Assembly: GCA_029961685.1 (NCBI GenBank)
Contig: JARWKL010000007.1
Span: 22,577,013 to 22,641,012, forward strand
Length of the DNA: 64,000 bases
Direction: 5' to 3'
Source of the DNA: Aristolochia californica
Taxonomy: Eukaryota; Streptophyta; Magnoliopsida; Piperales; Aristolochiaceae
Part shown: piece by piece, positions 26,353 to 39,830 of the stretch
How the letters are laid out: the number at the start of each line of letters is the position of its first letter
Numbering within the stretch: the first letter of the stretch is position 1
Program-made: the position numbers and the translations under genes
The notes under the pieces: generated by a model
The model's database searches: none
What the model was told of the DNA's origin: nothing
What the model saw: the letters and a program-made list of their open reading frames with translations, nothing else

Positions 26353-27701
26353 CCCACCGCACGTTCGCTTGAGAATTTAATGAGTGTTTGTTATTCTCTT
26401 TAAAATCTTTGGATCCATAGGTGATTTGAATCTTTAACATGTTTCAAGCATGCATATCCATTTTTAAAACATGTGTAGAAAAAATCTCCTTCATGTAAAA
26501 TTCCAAGCTTAATAGGGTTGGACTAATGGAATTTCTCAAACTTGGATAACAAAACTTTTGTTTTCATTTGTAGTGTGTGAATAGATATTTTTTATTTACA
26601 TTAATTATTATTTTAAATATTTTCCACACATCAACAATAAAATTTTTATTTTGTTGTGATCTTTTTTGCCTTTTTTGTTTACGGGATGAAGGGGGAGCGA
26701 AAACTCAAAGTTCAAATTTAAGAAAAAAGTGTACATCTAAAATGGAAATGGACAATGCACAAATGTAGAGAGAGATATTTCCAAAGAGTATCTGTATGTT
26801 TTAGGGATCGTATGCACTTTTTCGTTTTTATATCTAAGGTTTTGCAATCGTTGGGAAACGGGGGAGGCGTGCGATTTTTAACTGAGTGTTGACTTCAAAT
26901 CCATAAGTCATTTCTTACAAAAATATAGCCCATTACGCATAAAAAATCACTTTACAATCATCTATGATTGTTAGATAAATTTTTTGAAAATGGTTAAAAT
27001 AATGACTTGTTAGACTCGGGTAAATAACCCACCGCAGTTCACTTGAGAATTTAATGAGCGTTTGTTATTCTCTTTAAAATCTTTGGATCCATAGGTCATT
27101 TGAATCTTTAACATATTTCAAGCATGCATATCTATTTTTAAAACATGTGTAGAAAAAATCTCCTTCATGTAAAATTCCAAGCTTAATAGGGTTGGACTAA
27201 TGGAATTTCCCAAACTTGGAGAACAAAACTTTTGTGTTCATTGGTGGTGTGTGAATAGATATTTTTTATTTACATTAGTTATTATTTTAAATATTTTCCA
27301 CACTGCAACTATAAAATTTTTATTTGGTTGTGATCTTTTTGGCCTTTTTTGTTCATGGGATGAAGGGGGAGTGAAAACTCAAAGTTTCTTTTTAAGAAAA
27401 AAGTGTACATGTAAAATGGAAATACACAATGCACAAATGTAGAGAGAGATATTTCAAAAGAGTGTTTGTATGTTTTTGGGATCGTATGCACTTTTTTGTT
27501 TTTATATCTATGGTTTTGCAATCGTCTGGAAACGGGGGAGGCAGGCAATTTTTAACTGAGTGTTGACTTCATATCCATAAGCCATTTATTACAAAAATAT
27601 AGCCCATTACGCATGACAAATCACTTTACAATCATCTATAATTGTTAGCTCAACTTTTTGAATATGGGCAAAATAATGGCTTGTTTGACTAGGGCAAATA
27701 T
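26353..27701 (+). repeat. C-C pair joined by a B-type linker
   Basis: The monomer at 26353 ends with the C island (AAACGGGGGAGGCG) and C tail, but after ATCATCTATGATTGTTAGAT (about 26959-26978) the linker is B-type (GACTTGTTAGAC), leading into another C at 27028. The switch lies in the tract shared by B and C around CACTTTACAATCATCTATG. The second C is otherwise typical, with private changes such as ACTGCAACTATAAAA. Confidence 0.82.
26847..26863 (+). promoter_or_regulatory. CENP-B-box-like word, closest form
   Basis: ATCGTTGGGAAACGGGG, identical to the word at 13370, in the C monomer at 26353. Confidence 0.42.
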
Positions 27702-30700
27702 CCCACCGCATGTTCACTTGAGAATTTAATGAGCGTTTGTTATTCACTTTAAAAGCTTTGGATCCGTAGGTCATTTGAATCTTTAACATGTTTCTCGCAT
27801 GCATATCCAATTTTAAAACATGTGTAAAAAAAATCACCTTCATGAAAAATTCCAAGATATTAGTTTTGGACTAGTGGAATTTCCCAAACTTGGATAACAA
27901 AACTTTTGTGTTCATTTGTGGTGTGAGAATAAATTTTCTTCATTTACTATTTTTATTGTTTTTAACTTTTTCCATACATCAACTATGAAATTTTCACTTT
28001 TCTGTGATCTTTTTGCCTTCTTGTTTTATGTGATGAAGGGAGAGCGAAAAACTCGAAGTTTTTATTTAAGAAAAATGTGTACATCTAAAATAGAAATGCA
28101 CAATGCACATATGTAGAGAGAGATAATTCCAAAGAGTGTCTGTAATTTTTAGGGATTGTAAGCACCTTTTCGTTTTTATAGCTCAGGTTTTGCAATCGTC
28201 AGGAAAAATGGGTTATAGAGGATTTTTAACTGAGTGTTGAATTTCAATCCATAAGTCATTTCATACAAAAATATATCCCGTTACGCATGATAAATCATTT
28301 CACAATCATCTATGATTAATTATGTCAGCTTATTGCAAATGGGCAAAATAATGGCATGTTTGACTCGGGTAAATATCCCACCGCAAGTTCACTTGAGAAT
28401 TTAATGAGCGTTTGTTATTCTCTTAAAAAGCTTTGCATCCATAGCTCATTTGCATCTTTAAAATGTTTCAAACATGCATATCCATTTTTAAAACATGTGT
28501 GGACGAAATCTCTTTCTTGCAAAATTCCAAGCTATTTGAGTTAAACTAGTGGAATTTCCAAAATTTGGATGACAAAACTTTTGTTTTCATTTGTGTTGGG
28601 TGAATAAAGTTTCTTTATTTATATTTTTTATTGTTTTAAATTTTTTCCATACATCAACTATAAAATTTTAATTTGGTTGTAATCTTTTTGCCTTGGTTGT
28701 TTTCGGGATGAAGGGAGATCGAAAAGTCAAAGTTTTGATTTAAGAAAAAAGTGTACATCTAAAATGGAAAAGCACAATGCACAATTGTAGGGAGAGATAA
28801 TTCCAAAGAGTGTCTCTAATTTTTGGGGATTGTAAGGTCTTTTTAGTTTTTATATCTCAGGTTTTGCAATCATAGGGAAAAATTGGTGGCAGAGGATTTT
28901 TAACTGAGTGTTGAATTGCAATCCAAAAGTCATTTCATACAAAAATATAGCCCGTTACGCATGATAAATCACTTTACAATCATCTATGATTGTTAGATAA
29001 AATTTTTGAAAATGGGCAAAATAATGACTTGTTAGACTCGGGTAAATATCCCACCGCACGTTCACTTGAGAATTTAAAGAGCGTTTGTTATTCTCTTTAA
29101 AAGCTTTGGATCCATAGGTCATTTGAATCTTTAACATGTTTCAAGCATGCATATCCATTTTTAAAACATGTGTAGAAAAAATCTCCTTCATGTAAAATTC
29201 CAAGCTTAATAGGGTTGGACTAGTGGAATTTCCCAACCTTGGATAACAAAACTTTTGTGTTCATTTGTGGTGTGTGAATAGATATTTTTTATTTACATTG
29301 GTTATTATTTTAAATATTTTCCACACATCAACTATAAAATTTTTATTTTGTTGTGATCCTTTTTGCCTTTTTTGTTTACGGGATGAAGGGGGAGCGAAAA
29401 CTCAAAGTTCTGTTTTAAGAAAAAACTGTACATCTGAAATGGAAATGCACAATGCACAAATTCAGAGAGATATATTTCCAAAGACTGTCTGTATGTTTTA
29501 GGGATCGTATGCACTTTTTCGTTTTTATATCTAAGGTTTTGCAATCGTCGCGAAACGGGGGAGGCGGGCGATTTTTAACTGAGTGTTGACTTCAAATCCA
29601 TAAGTCATTTCTTACAAAAATATAGCTCGTTACGCATGACAAATCACTTTATAATCATCTATGATTGTTAGCTCAACTTTTTGAATATGGGCAAAATAAT
29701 GGCTTGTTTGACTCGGGCAAATATCCCACCGCACGTTAATTGGAGAATTTAATGAGCGTTTGTTATTCTCTTTAAAATCTTTGGATCCTAAGGTCATTAG
29801 AATCTTTAACATGTTTCTGGCATGCATATCCATTTTTAAAACATGTGTAGAAAAAATCCCCTTCATGTAAAATTCCTAGATATTAGTTTTGGACTAGTGG
29901 AATTTCCCAAACATGGATAACAAAACTTTTGTGTTCATTTTTGGTGTGTGAATAAATTTTCTTCATTTACTTGTTTTATTGTTTTAAATTTTTTCGTACA
30001 TCAACTCTGAAATTTTCATTTTGCTGTGATCTATTTGCTTTTTTGTTTGCGGGATGAAGGGAGAGCAAAAAACTCGATGTTTTGAATTAAGAAAAATGTG
30101 TACATCTAAAACGGAAATGCACAATGCACATATGTAGAGAGAGATAATTCCAAAGAGTGTCTTTAATTTTTAGGGATTGTAAGCACCTTTTCGTTTTTAT
30201 ATCTCAGGTTTTGCAATCGTCGGGAAAAATGGGTTGTGGAGGATTTTTAACTGAGTGTTGAATTGCAATCCATAAGTCATTTCATACAAAAATATAGCCC
30301 GTTACGCATGATAAACCACTTTACAATCATCTATGATTGTTAGATCAAATTTTTGAAAATGGGCAAAATAATGACTTGTTATACTCGGGTAAATATCCCA
30401 CCGCACGTTCACTTGAGAATTTAATGAGCATTTGTTATTCTCTTTAAAAGCTTTGGATCCATAGGTCATTTGAATCATTAACATGTTTCAAGCATGCATA
30501 TCCATTTTTAAAACATGTGTAAAAAAAATCTCCTTCATGTAAAATTCCAAGCTTAATAGGGTTGGACTAATGGAATTTCCCAAACTTGGATAAAAAAAAC
30601 TTTTGTGTTCATTTGTGGGGTGTGAATAGATATTTTTTATTTACATTGGTTATTATTTTAAATATTTTTCACACATCAACTTTAAAAATTTTATTTTGTT

Positions 30701-32418
30701 GTGATCGTTTTTGCCTTTTTTGTTTACGGGAAGAAGGGGGAGCGAAAACTCAATGTTCTGTTTTAAGAAAAAAGTATACATATAAAATGGAAATGCACAA
30801 TGCACAAATGTAGGGAGAGATATTTCCAAAGAGTGTCTGTATGTTTAGGGATCATATGCACTTTTTCATTTTTATATCTAAGGTTTTGCAATCTTCGGGA
30901 AATGGGGGAGGCGGGCAATTTTTAACTGAGTGTTGACATCAAATCCATAAGTCATTTCTTACAAAAATATAGCCCGTTACGCATGATAAATCACTTTACA
31001 ATCATCTATGATTGTTAGCTCAACTTTTTGAATATGGGCAAAATAATGGCTTGTTTGACTCGGGCAAATATCCCACCGCACGTTCACTTGAGAATTTAAT
31101 TAGCGTTTGTTATTCTCTTTAAAAGCTTTGGATCCATAGGTCATTTGAATCTTTAACATGTTTCTGGCATGCATATCCATTTTTAAAACATGTGTAGAAA
31201 AAATCCCCTTCATGTAAAATTCCAAGATATTAGTTTTGGACTAGTGGAATTTCCCAAACTTGTATAACAAAACTTTTGTGTTCATTTGTGGTGTGTGAAT
31301 AAATTTTTTTCATTTACTTTTTTTATTGTTTTAAACTTTTTCCGTACATCAACTATGAAATTTTCATTTTGCTGTGATCTATTTGCCTTTTTTGTTTACG
31401 GGATTAAGGGAGAGCGAAAAACTCGAAGTTTTGATTTAAGAAAAATGTGTACATCTAAAACGAAAATGCACAATGCACATATGTAGAGAGAGATAATTCC
31501 AAAGAGTGTCTGTAATTTTTAGGGATTGTAAGCACCTTTTCGTTTTTATATCTCAGGTTTTGCAATAGTCGGGAAAAATGGGTTGCAGAGGATTTTTAAC
31601 TGAGTGTTGGATTGCAATCCATAAAACATTTCATACAAAAATGTAGCCCGTTACGCATGATAAATCACATTACAATCATCTATGATTAATTATGTTAGCT
31701 TTTTGCAAATGGGTAAAATAATGGCATGTTTGACTCGGGTAAATATCCCACCGCAAGTTCACTTGAGAATTTAATGAGCGTTTGTTATTCTCTTTAAAAG
31801 TTTTGCATCCATAGCTCATTTGCATCTTTAACATGTTTCAAACATGCTATCCATTTTTAAAACATGTGTGGACGAAATCTCTTTCTTGCAAAATTCCAAG
31901 CTATTAGGGTTAAACTAGTGGAATTTCCCAAAAAGGATAACAAAACTTTTGTGTTCATTTGTGTTAGGTGAATAAATTTTCTTTATTTATATTTGATTTT
32001 TGTTTTAAATTTTTTCCATACATGAACTTTAAAATTTTCATTTTGGTGTAGGCTTTTTGCCTTGTTTGTTTTCGGGATGAAGGGGGTGCGAAAAGTCAAA
32101 CTTTTGATTTAAGAAAAAAGTGTACATCTAAAATGGAAAAGCAAAATGCACAATTGTAGGGAGAGATAATTCCAAAGAGTGTCTATAATTTTTAGGGATT
32201 GTAAGCTCTTTTTAGTTTTTATATCTCAGGTTTTGCAATCGTAGGGAAAAATTGGTGGCAGAGGATTTTTAACTGAGTGTTGAATTGCAATCCATAAGTC
32301 ACTTCATACATAAATATAGCCCGTTACGCATGATAAATCACTTTACATTCATCTATGATTGATAGATCAAATTTTTGAAAATGGGCAAAATAATGACTTG
32401 TTATACTCGGGTAAATAT
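27702..32418 (+). repeat. Near-regular domain A-B-C-A-C-A-B
   Basis: One complete A-B-C (27702-29724) is followed by A-C (29725-31071), lacking B, then A-B (31072-32418). At the A-to-C passage (about 30230-30340), the A-type island GGGTTGTGGAGG is followed by a B-type linker, so the switch lies in the tract shared by A and B after the island. The remaining monomers are close to the type consensus. No gene or insertion is visible. Confidence 0.85.
29725..31071 (+). repeat. A-C dimer with B missing (switch in the tail)
   Basis: The A body ends GGGTTGTGGAGG (30231-30242). The following linker is B-type (ATTGTTAGATCAAATTTTTG, GACTTGTTATAC) and leads to C. The crossover from A to B lies in the tract after the island that is common to A and B, between about 30243 and 30311. 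An equivalent junction occurs at about 53090-53170. Confidence 0.83.
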
Positions 32419-33095
32419 CCCACCGCACGTTCACTTGAGAATTTAATGAGCGTTTGTTATTCTCTTTAAAAGCATTGGATCCATAGGTCATTTGAATATT
32501 TAACATGTTTCAAACATGCATATCCATTTTTAAAACATGTGTAGAAAAAATCTCCTTCATGTAAAATTCCTAGCTTAAAAGGGTTAGACTAATGGAATTT
32601 CCCAAACTTGGATAAAAAAACTTTTGTGTTCATTTGTGGTGTGTGAATAGATATTTTTTATTTACATTGGTTATTATTTTAAATATTTTCCACACATCAA
32701 CTTTAAAAATTTTATTTTGTTGTGATCCTTTTTGCCTTTTTTGTTTACTAGATGAAGGGGGAGCGAAAACTCAATGTTCTGATTTAAGAAAAAAGTGTAC
32801 ATCATAAATGGAAATGCACAATGCACAAATGTAGGGAGAGATATTTCCAAAGAGTGTCTATATGTTTTAGGGATTGTAAGCACCTTTTCATTTTTATATC
32901 TCATATTTTGCAATCGTCGGGAAAAATGGGTTGCGAAGGATTTTTCATTGAGTGTTGAATTGCAATCCATAAGTCATTTCATACAAAAATATAGCCCGTT
33001 ACGCATGATAAATCACATTACAATCATGTATGATTAATTATGTCAGCTTTTTTGCAAAAGGGCAAAATAATGGCATGTTTGACTCGGGTAAATAT
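32419..33095 (+). repeat. C/A hybrid monomer (late switch)
   Basis: It is C as far as GAGATATTTCC and TATATGTTTTAGGGATTG (near 32870), then A (GTAAGCACC, GGGTTGCGAAGGATTTTTC, A-type linker). The switch lies in TTTAGGGAT, about 32867-32876. The A tail shares ATTTTTCATTGAGTG with the C/A hybrid at 35782, which suggests common descent of the tails even though the switch points differ. Confidence 0.84.
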
Positions 33096-33760
33096 CCCAT
33101 CGCAAGTTCACTTGAGAATTGAATGAGAGTTTGTTATTCTCATTAAAAGCTTTGCATCCATAGCTCATTTGCATATTTAACATGTTTCAAACATGATATC
33201 CATTTTTAAAACATGTGTGGACGAGATCTCTTTCTTGCAAAATTCCAAGCTGTTGGAGTTAAACTAGTGGAATTTCCCAAAATTGGATAACAAAACTTTT
33301 GTGTTCATTTGTGTTGGGTGAATAAATTTTCTTTATTTATATTTTTTATTGTTTTAAATTTTTTCCATACATCAACTATAAAATTTTCATTTTGTTGTAA
33401 GCTTTTTGCCTTGTTTGTTTTCGGGATGAAGGGAGAGCAAAAAGTCAAAGTTTTGATTTAAGAAAAAAGTGTACTTCTAAAATGGAAAAGCACAATGCAA
33501 AATTGTAGGGAGAGATAATTCCAAAGTGTGTCTGTAATTTTTAGGGATGGTAAGCTCTTTTTAGTTTTTATATCTCAGTTTTTGCAATCATCTAGAAAAA
33601 TTGGTCGTAGAGGAATTTTAACTGAATTGCAATCCATAAGTCATTTCATACAAAAATATAGCACGTTACACATGATAAATCACTTTACTATCATCTATGA
33701 TTGTAAGATCAAATTTTTGAAAATGGGCAAAATAATGACTTGTTAGACTCGGGTAAATAT

Positions 33761-35108
33761 CCCACCGCAAGTTCACTTGAGAATTTAATGAGCGTTTGTT
33801 ATTCTCATTAAAATCTTTGAATCCATAGCTCATTTGCATCTTTAACATGTTTCAAACATGCATATCCATTTTTAAAACATGTGTGGACGAAATCTCTTTC
33901 TTGCAAAATTCCAAGCTATTAGGACTAAACTAGTGGAATTTCCCAAAATTGGATAACAAAACTTTTGTGTTCATTTGTGTTGGGAGAATAAATTTTCTTT
34001 ATTTATATTTTTTATTGTTATAAATTTTGTCCATACATCAACTATAAAATTTTCATTTTGTTGTAAGCTTTTTGCCTTGTTTGTTTTTGGGACGAAGGGA
34101 GAGCGAAAAGTCAAAGTTTTGATTTAAGAAAAAAGTGTACATCTAAAATGGAAAAGCACAATGCACAATTGTAGGGAGAGATAATTCCAAAGAGTGTCTG
34201 TAATTTTTAGGGATTCTAAGCTCTTTTTAGTGTTTATATCTCAGGTTTTGCAATTGTCGGAAGAAAATGGTGGTAGAAGATTTTTAACTGAGGGTTGATT
34301 TGCAATCCATAAGCCATTTCATACAAAAATATAGCACGTTACGCATGATAAATCACTTTACAATCATCTATGATTGTAAGATCAAATTTTTGATAATGGG
34401 CATAATAATGACATGTTAGACTCGGGTAAATATCCCACCGCACGTTCACTTGAGAATTTAATGAGCGTTTGTTATTCTCTTTAAAAGCTTTGGATCCATA
34501 GGTCATTTGAATCTTTAACATGTTTCTGGCATGCATATCCATTTTTAAAACATGTATAGAAAAACTCCCCTTCATGTAAAATTCCAAGATATTAGTTTTA
34601 GACTTGTGGAATTTCCCAAACTTGGATAACAAAACTTTTGTGTTCATTTGTGGTGTGTGAATAAATTTTCTTCATTTACTTTTTTTATTGTTTTAAACTT
34701 TTTCAGTACATCAAATATGAAATTTTCATTTTGCTGTGATCTATTTGCCTTTTTATTTTACGGGATGAAGGGAGAGCGAAAAACTCGAAGTTTTGATTTA
34801 AGAAAAATGTGTACATCTAAAACAGAAATGCACAATGCACATATGTAGAGAGAGATAATTCCAAAGAGAGCCTGTAATTATTAGGGATTGTAAGCACCTT
34901 TTCGTTTTTATATCTCAGGTTTTGCAATCGTCGGGAAAAATGGGTTGTGGAGGTTTTTTAATTGATTGTTGAATTGCAACCCATAAGTCATTTCATACAA
35001 AAATATTGCCCGTTACGCATGATAAATCACATTACAATGACCTATGATTAATTATGTCAGCTTTTTGCAAATGGGCAAAATAATGGCATGTTTGACTCAG
35101 GTAAATAT
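33761..35108 (+). repeat. B-A junction unit, copy 1
   Basis: This is a B followed by an A with no C between them, entered from a preceding B (33096), so the order is B-B-A. It shares rare words with the pair at 39831-41160: ATTGTTATAAATTTTGTC, GAGGGTTGATTTGC, GATTGTAAGATCAAATTTTT, GAAAAACTCCCCTTCATG and AGAGCCTGTAATTATTA. The B-to-A switch is in the shared block just after the mark at 34434. Confidence 0.86.
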
Positions 35109-35781
35109 CCCACCGCAAGTTCACTTGAGAATTTAATGAGCGTTTGTTATTCTCATTAAAAGCTTTGGATCCATAGCTCATTTGCATCTTTAACATGTTT
35201 CAAACATGCATATCCATTTTTAAAACATGTGTGGACGAGATCTCTTTCTTGCAAAATTCCAAGCTGTTGGAGTTAGACTAGTGGAATTTCCCAAAATTGG
35301 ATAACAAAACTTTTGTGTTCATTTGTGTTGGGTGAATAAATTTTCTTTATTTATATTTGTTATTTTTTTAAATTTTTTCCATACATCAACTATAAAATTT
35401 TCATTTTGTTGTAAGCTTTTTGCCTTGTTTGTTTTCGGGATGAAGGGAGAGCGAAAAGTCAAAGTTTTGATTTAAGAAAAAAGTGTACATCTAAAATGGA
35501 AAAGCACAATGCAAAATTTTAGGGAGAGATAATTCCAAAGTGTGTCTGTAATTTTTAGGGATTGTAAGCTCTTTTTAGTTTTTATATCTCAGTTTTTGTA
35601 ATCGTCGGGAAAAATTGGTGGTAGAGGAATTTTAACTGAGGGTTGAATTGCAATCCATAAGTCATTTCATACAAAAATATAGCACGTTACGCATGATAAA
35701 TCACTTTTCAATCATCTATGATTGCTGGATCAAATTTTTGAAAATGGGCAAAATAATGACTTGTTAGACTCGGGTAAATAT

Positions 35782-36458
35782 CCCACCGCACGTTCACTTG
35801 AGAATTTAATGAGCATTTGTTATTCTCTTTAAATGCTTTGGATCCATAGGTCATTTGAATCTTTTACATGTTTCAGGCATGCATATCCATTTTTAAAACA
35901 TTTGTAGAAAAAATCTCGATCATGTAAAATTCCAAGCTTAATAGGGTTGGACTAATGGAATTTCCCAAACTTGGATAACAAAACTTTTGTGTTCATTTGT
36001 GGTGTGTGAATAGATATTTTTTATTTACATTAGTTATTATTTTAAATATTTTTGACACATCAATTATAAAATTTTTATTTTGTTGTGATCCTTTTTGCCT
36101 TTTTTGTTGACGGGATGAAGGGAGAGCGAAAAACTCAAAGTTTTGTTTTAAGAAAAATGTGTACATCTAAAACGGAAATGCACAATGCACATATGTAGAG
36201 AGAGATAATTCCAAAGAGTGTCTGTAATTTTTAGGGATTGTAAGCGCCTTTTCGTTTTTATATCTCAGGTTTTGCAATCGTCGAGAACAATGGGTTGCGG
36301 AGGATTTTTCATTGAGTGTTGAATTGCAATCCATAAGTCATTTCATACAAAAATATAGCCTGTTACACATGATAAATCACATTACAATCATCTATGATTA
36401 ATTATGTCAGCTTTTTGCAAAAGGGCAAAATAATGGCATGTATGACTCGGGTAAATAT
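35782..36458 (+). repeat. C/A hybrid monomer (early switch)
   Basis: The front half is C (AGCTTAATAGGGTTGGACT, GAATAGATATTTTTTATTT). From GACGGGATGAAGGGAGAGCG (about 36111-36130) it reads as A (CACATATGTAG, GTAAGCGCC, GGGTTGCGGAGG). The same switch position is found 1,350 bp later at 37132, so the two are copies of one original hybrid. Confidence 0.87.
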
Positions 36459-37131
36459 CTTATTGCAAGTTCACTTGAGAATTTAATGAGAGTTTGTTAT
36501 TCTCATTAAAAGCTTTGCATCCATAGCTCATTTGCATCTTTAACATTTTTCAAACATGCAAATCCATTTTTAAAACATGTGTGGACGAAATCTCTTTCTT
36601 GCAAAATTCCAAGTTGTTGGGGTTAAACTAGTGGAATTTCCCAAAATTGGATAACAAAACTTTTGTGTTCCTTTGTGTTGGGTGAATAAATTTTCTTTAT
36701 TTATATTTGTTATTGTTTTAAATTTTTTCCATACATCAACTATAAAATTTTCATTTTGTTGTAAGCTTTTTGCCTTGTTTGTTTTCGGGATGAAGGGAGA
36801 GCGAAAAGTCAAAGTTTTGATTTAAGAAAAAAGTGTACATCTAAAATGGAAAAGCACAATACACAATTTTAGGGAGAGATAATTCCAAAGTGTCTCTATT
36901 ATTTTTAGGGATTGTAAGCTCTTTTTAGTTTTTATATCTCATGTTTTGCAATTGTCGGGAAAAATTGGTGGTAAAGGAATTTTAACATAGGGTTGAATTG
37001 CAATCCATAAGTCATTTCATACAAAAATATAGCACGTTATGCATGATAAATCACTTTACAATCATCTATGATTGTTAGATCAAATTTTTGAAAATGGGCA
37101 AAATAATGACTTGTTAGACTCGGGTAAATAT

Positions 37132-37808
37132 CCCACCGCACGTTCACTTGAGAATTTAATGAGCGTTTGTTATTCTCTTTAAAAGCTTTGGATCCATAGG
37201 TCATTTGAATCTATAACATGTTTCAAGCATGCATATCCATTATTAAAACATCTGTAGAAAAAATCTCCTTCATGTAAAGTTCCAACCTTAATAGGGTTGG
37301 ACTAATGGAATTTCCCAAACTTGGATAACAAAACTTTTGTGTTCATTTGTGGTGGGTGAATAGATATTTTTTATTTACATTAGTTATTATTTTAAATATT
37401 TTCCACACATCAACTATAAAATTTTTATTTTGTTGTGATCCTTTTTTGCCTTCTTTGTTTACGGGATGAAGGGAGAGCGAAAAACTCAAAGTTTTGATTT
37501 AAGAAAAATGTGTACATCTAAAACGGAAATGCACAATGCACATATGTAGAAAGAGATAATTCCAAAGAGTGTCTGTAATTTTTAGGATTGTAAGCACCTT
37601 TTCGTTTTTATATCTCAGGTTTTGCAATCATGGGGAAAAATGGGTTGCGCAGGATTTTTAACTGAGTGTTGAATTGCAATCCATAAGTCATCTCATACAA
37701 AAATATAGCCCGTTACGCTTGATAAATCACATTACAATCTTCTATGATTAATTATGTCAGCTTTTTGCAAATGGGCAAAATAATGGCATGTTTGACTCGG
37801 GTAAATAT
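37132..37808 (+). repeat. C/A hybrid monomer (early switch, second copy)
   Basis: It has the same structure as the monomer at 35782: C front, switch at ACGGGATGAAGGGAGAGCG near 37462-37480, A tail with CATATGTAG and GGGTTGCGC. Both read GAAAAACTCAAAGTTTTG where A copies usually read GAAAAACTCGAAGTTTTG, a shared private variant. The unit B plus C/A therefore forms a two-monomer repeat here. Confidence 0.87.
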
Positions 37809-39830
37809 CCCACCACAAGTTCACTTGAGAATTTCATGAGCGTTTGTTATTCTCATTTAAAGCTTTACATCCACAGCTCATTTGCATCTTTAACATGTTT
37901 CAAACATGCGTATCCATTTTTAAAACATGTGTGGACGAAATCTCTTTCTAGCAAAATTCCATGCTATTAGGGGTAAACTAGTGGAATTTTCCAAAATTGG
38001 ATATCAAAAATTTTGTGTTCATTTCTATTGGGCAAATAAATTTTCTTTATTTATATTTGTTATTGTTTTAAATTTTTTCCATACATCAACTATAAAATTT
38101 TCATTTTGTTGTAAGCTTTTTGCCTTGTTTGTTTACGGGGTGAAAGGATAGCGAAAAGTCAAAGTTTTGATTTAAAAAAAAAGTGTACATCTAAAATGGA
38201 AAAGCACAATGCAGAATTATAGGGAGAGATAATTCCAAAGAGTGTCTGTAATTTTTAGGGATTGTAAGCTCTTTTTAATTTTTGTATCTCTGGTTTTGCA
38301 ATCGTTGGGAAAAATTGGTGGTAGAGGATTTTTAACTGAGGGTTGAATTGCAATCCATAAGTCATTTCATACAAAAATATAGCACGTTACGCATGATAAA
38401 TCACTTTACAATCATCTATGATTGTTAGATCAAATTTTTGAAAATGGGCAAAATAATGACTTGTTAGACTCGGGTAAATATCCCACCGCATGTTCACTTG
38501 AGAATTTAATGAGCGTTTGTTATTCTCTTTAAAAGCTTTGGATCCATAGGTCATTTGAATCTTTAACATGTTTCAAACATGCATATCCATTTTTAAAACA
38601 TGTGTAGACAAAATCTCCTTCATGTAAAATTCCAAGCTTAATAGGGTTGGAGTAATGGAATTTCCCAAACTTGGATAACAAAACTTTTGTGTTCATTTGT
38701 GGTGTGTGAATAGATTTTTTTTTTTTACATTAGTTATTATTTTAATTATTTTCCACACATCAACTATAAAATTTTTATTTTGTTGTGATATTTTTTGCCT
38801 TTTTTGTTTACAGGATGAAGGGGGAGCGAAAACTCAATGTTCTGATTTAAGAAAAAAGTGTACATCTAAACTGGAAGTGCACAATGTACAAATGTACAAA
38901 GAGATATTTCCAAAGAGTGTTTGTATGTTTTAGGAATCGTATGCATTCTTTCGTTTTTATATCTAAGATTTTGCAATCGTCGGGAAACGGGGGAGGCGGG
39001 CGATTTTTAACTGAGAGTTGACTTCAAATCCTTGAGTCATTTCTTAAAAAAATATAGCCCGTTACGCATGACAAATCACTTTACAATAATCTATGATTGT
39101 TAGCTCATATTTTTGAATATGGGCAAAATAATGGCTTGTTTGACTCGGGAAAATATCCCACCGCACGTTCACTTGAGAATTTAATGAGAGTTTGTTATTC
39201 TCTTTAAAAGCTTTGGAACCATAGGTCATTTGAATCTTTAACATGTTTCAAGCATGCATATCCATTTTTAAAAATGTGTAGAAAAACTCCCCTTCATGTA
39301 AAATTTCAAGATATTAGTTTTGGAATAGTGGAATTTCCCAAACTTGGATAACAAAACTTTTGTGTTCATTTGTGGTGTGTGAATAAATTTTCTTCATTTA
39401 CTTTTTTTATAGTTTTAAACTTTTTCCGAACATCAACTATGAAATTTTCGTTTTGCTGTAATCTATTTGCCTTTTTTGTTTACGGGATGATGGAAGAGCG
39501 AAAAACTCGAAGTTTTGATTTAAGAAAAATGTGTATATCTAAAATGGAAATGCACAATGCACATATGTAGAGAGAGATAATTCCAAAGAGTGTCTGTAAT
39601 TTTTAGGGATTGTAAGCACCTTTTCATTTTTATATCTCAAGTTTTGCAATTGTCGGGAAAAATGGGTTACCGAGGATTTTTAACTGTGTGTTGAATTGCA
39701 ATCCATAAGTCATTTCATACAAAAATATAGCCCGTTACGTATGATAAATCACATTACAATCACCTATGATTAATTATGTTAGCTGTTTGCAAATGGGCAA
39801 AATAATGTCATGTTTGACTCCGGTAAATAT

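Larger units (their letters stand above)
16260..27701 (+). repeat. Rearranged array domain with hybrid monomers
   Basis: Monomer order is B/A/B, B, C, B, C, A, B, C, A/C, A/C, B, C, A/C/A, A, B, C, C. Type A is skipped between 17575 and 18250. A is partly or wholly converted to C at 21613, 22288 and 24302. Two A-type units adjoin at 24302/24978 and two C units at 26353/27028. The C copies near 20940 and 23630 share an 8 bp deletion that removes the register word. This domain has the highest density of type switches in the window. No gene or insertion is visible. Confidence 0.86.
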
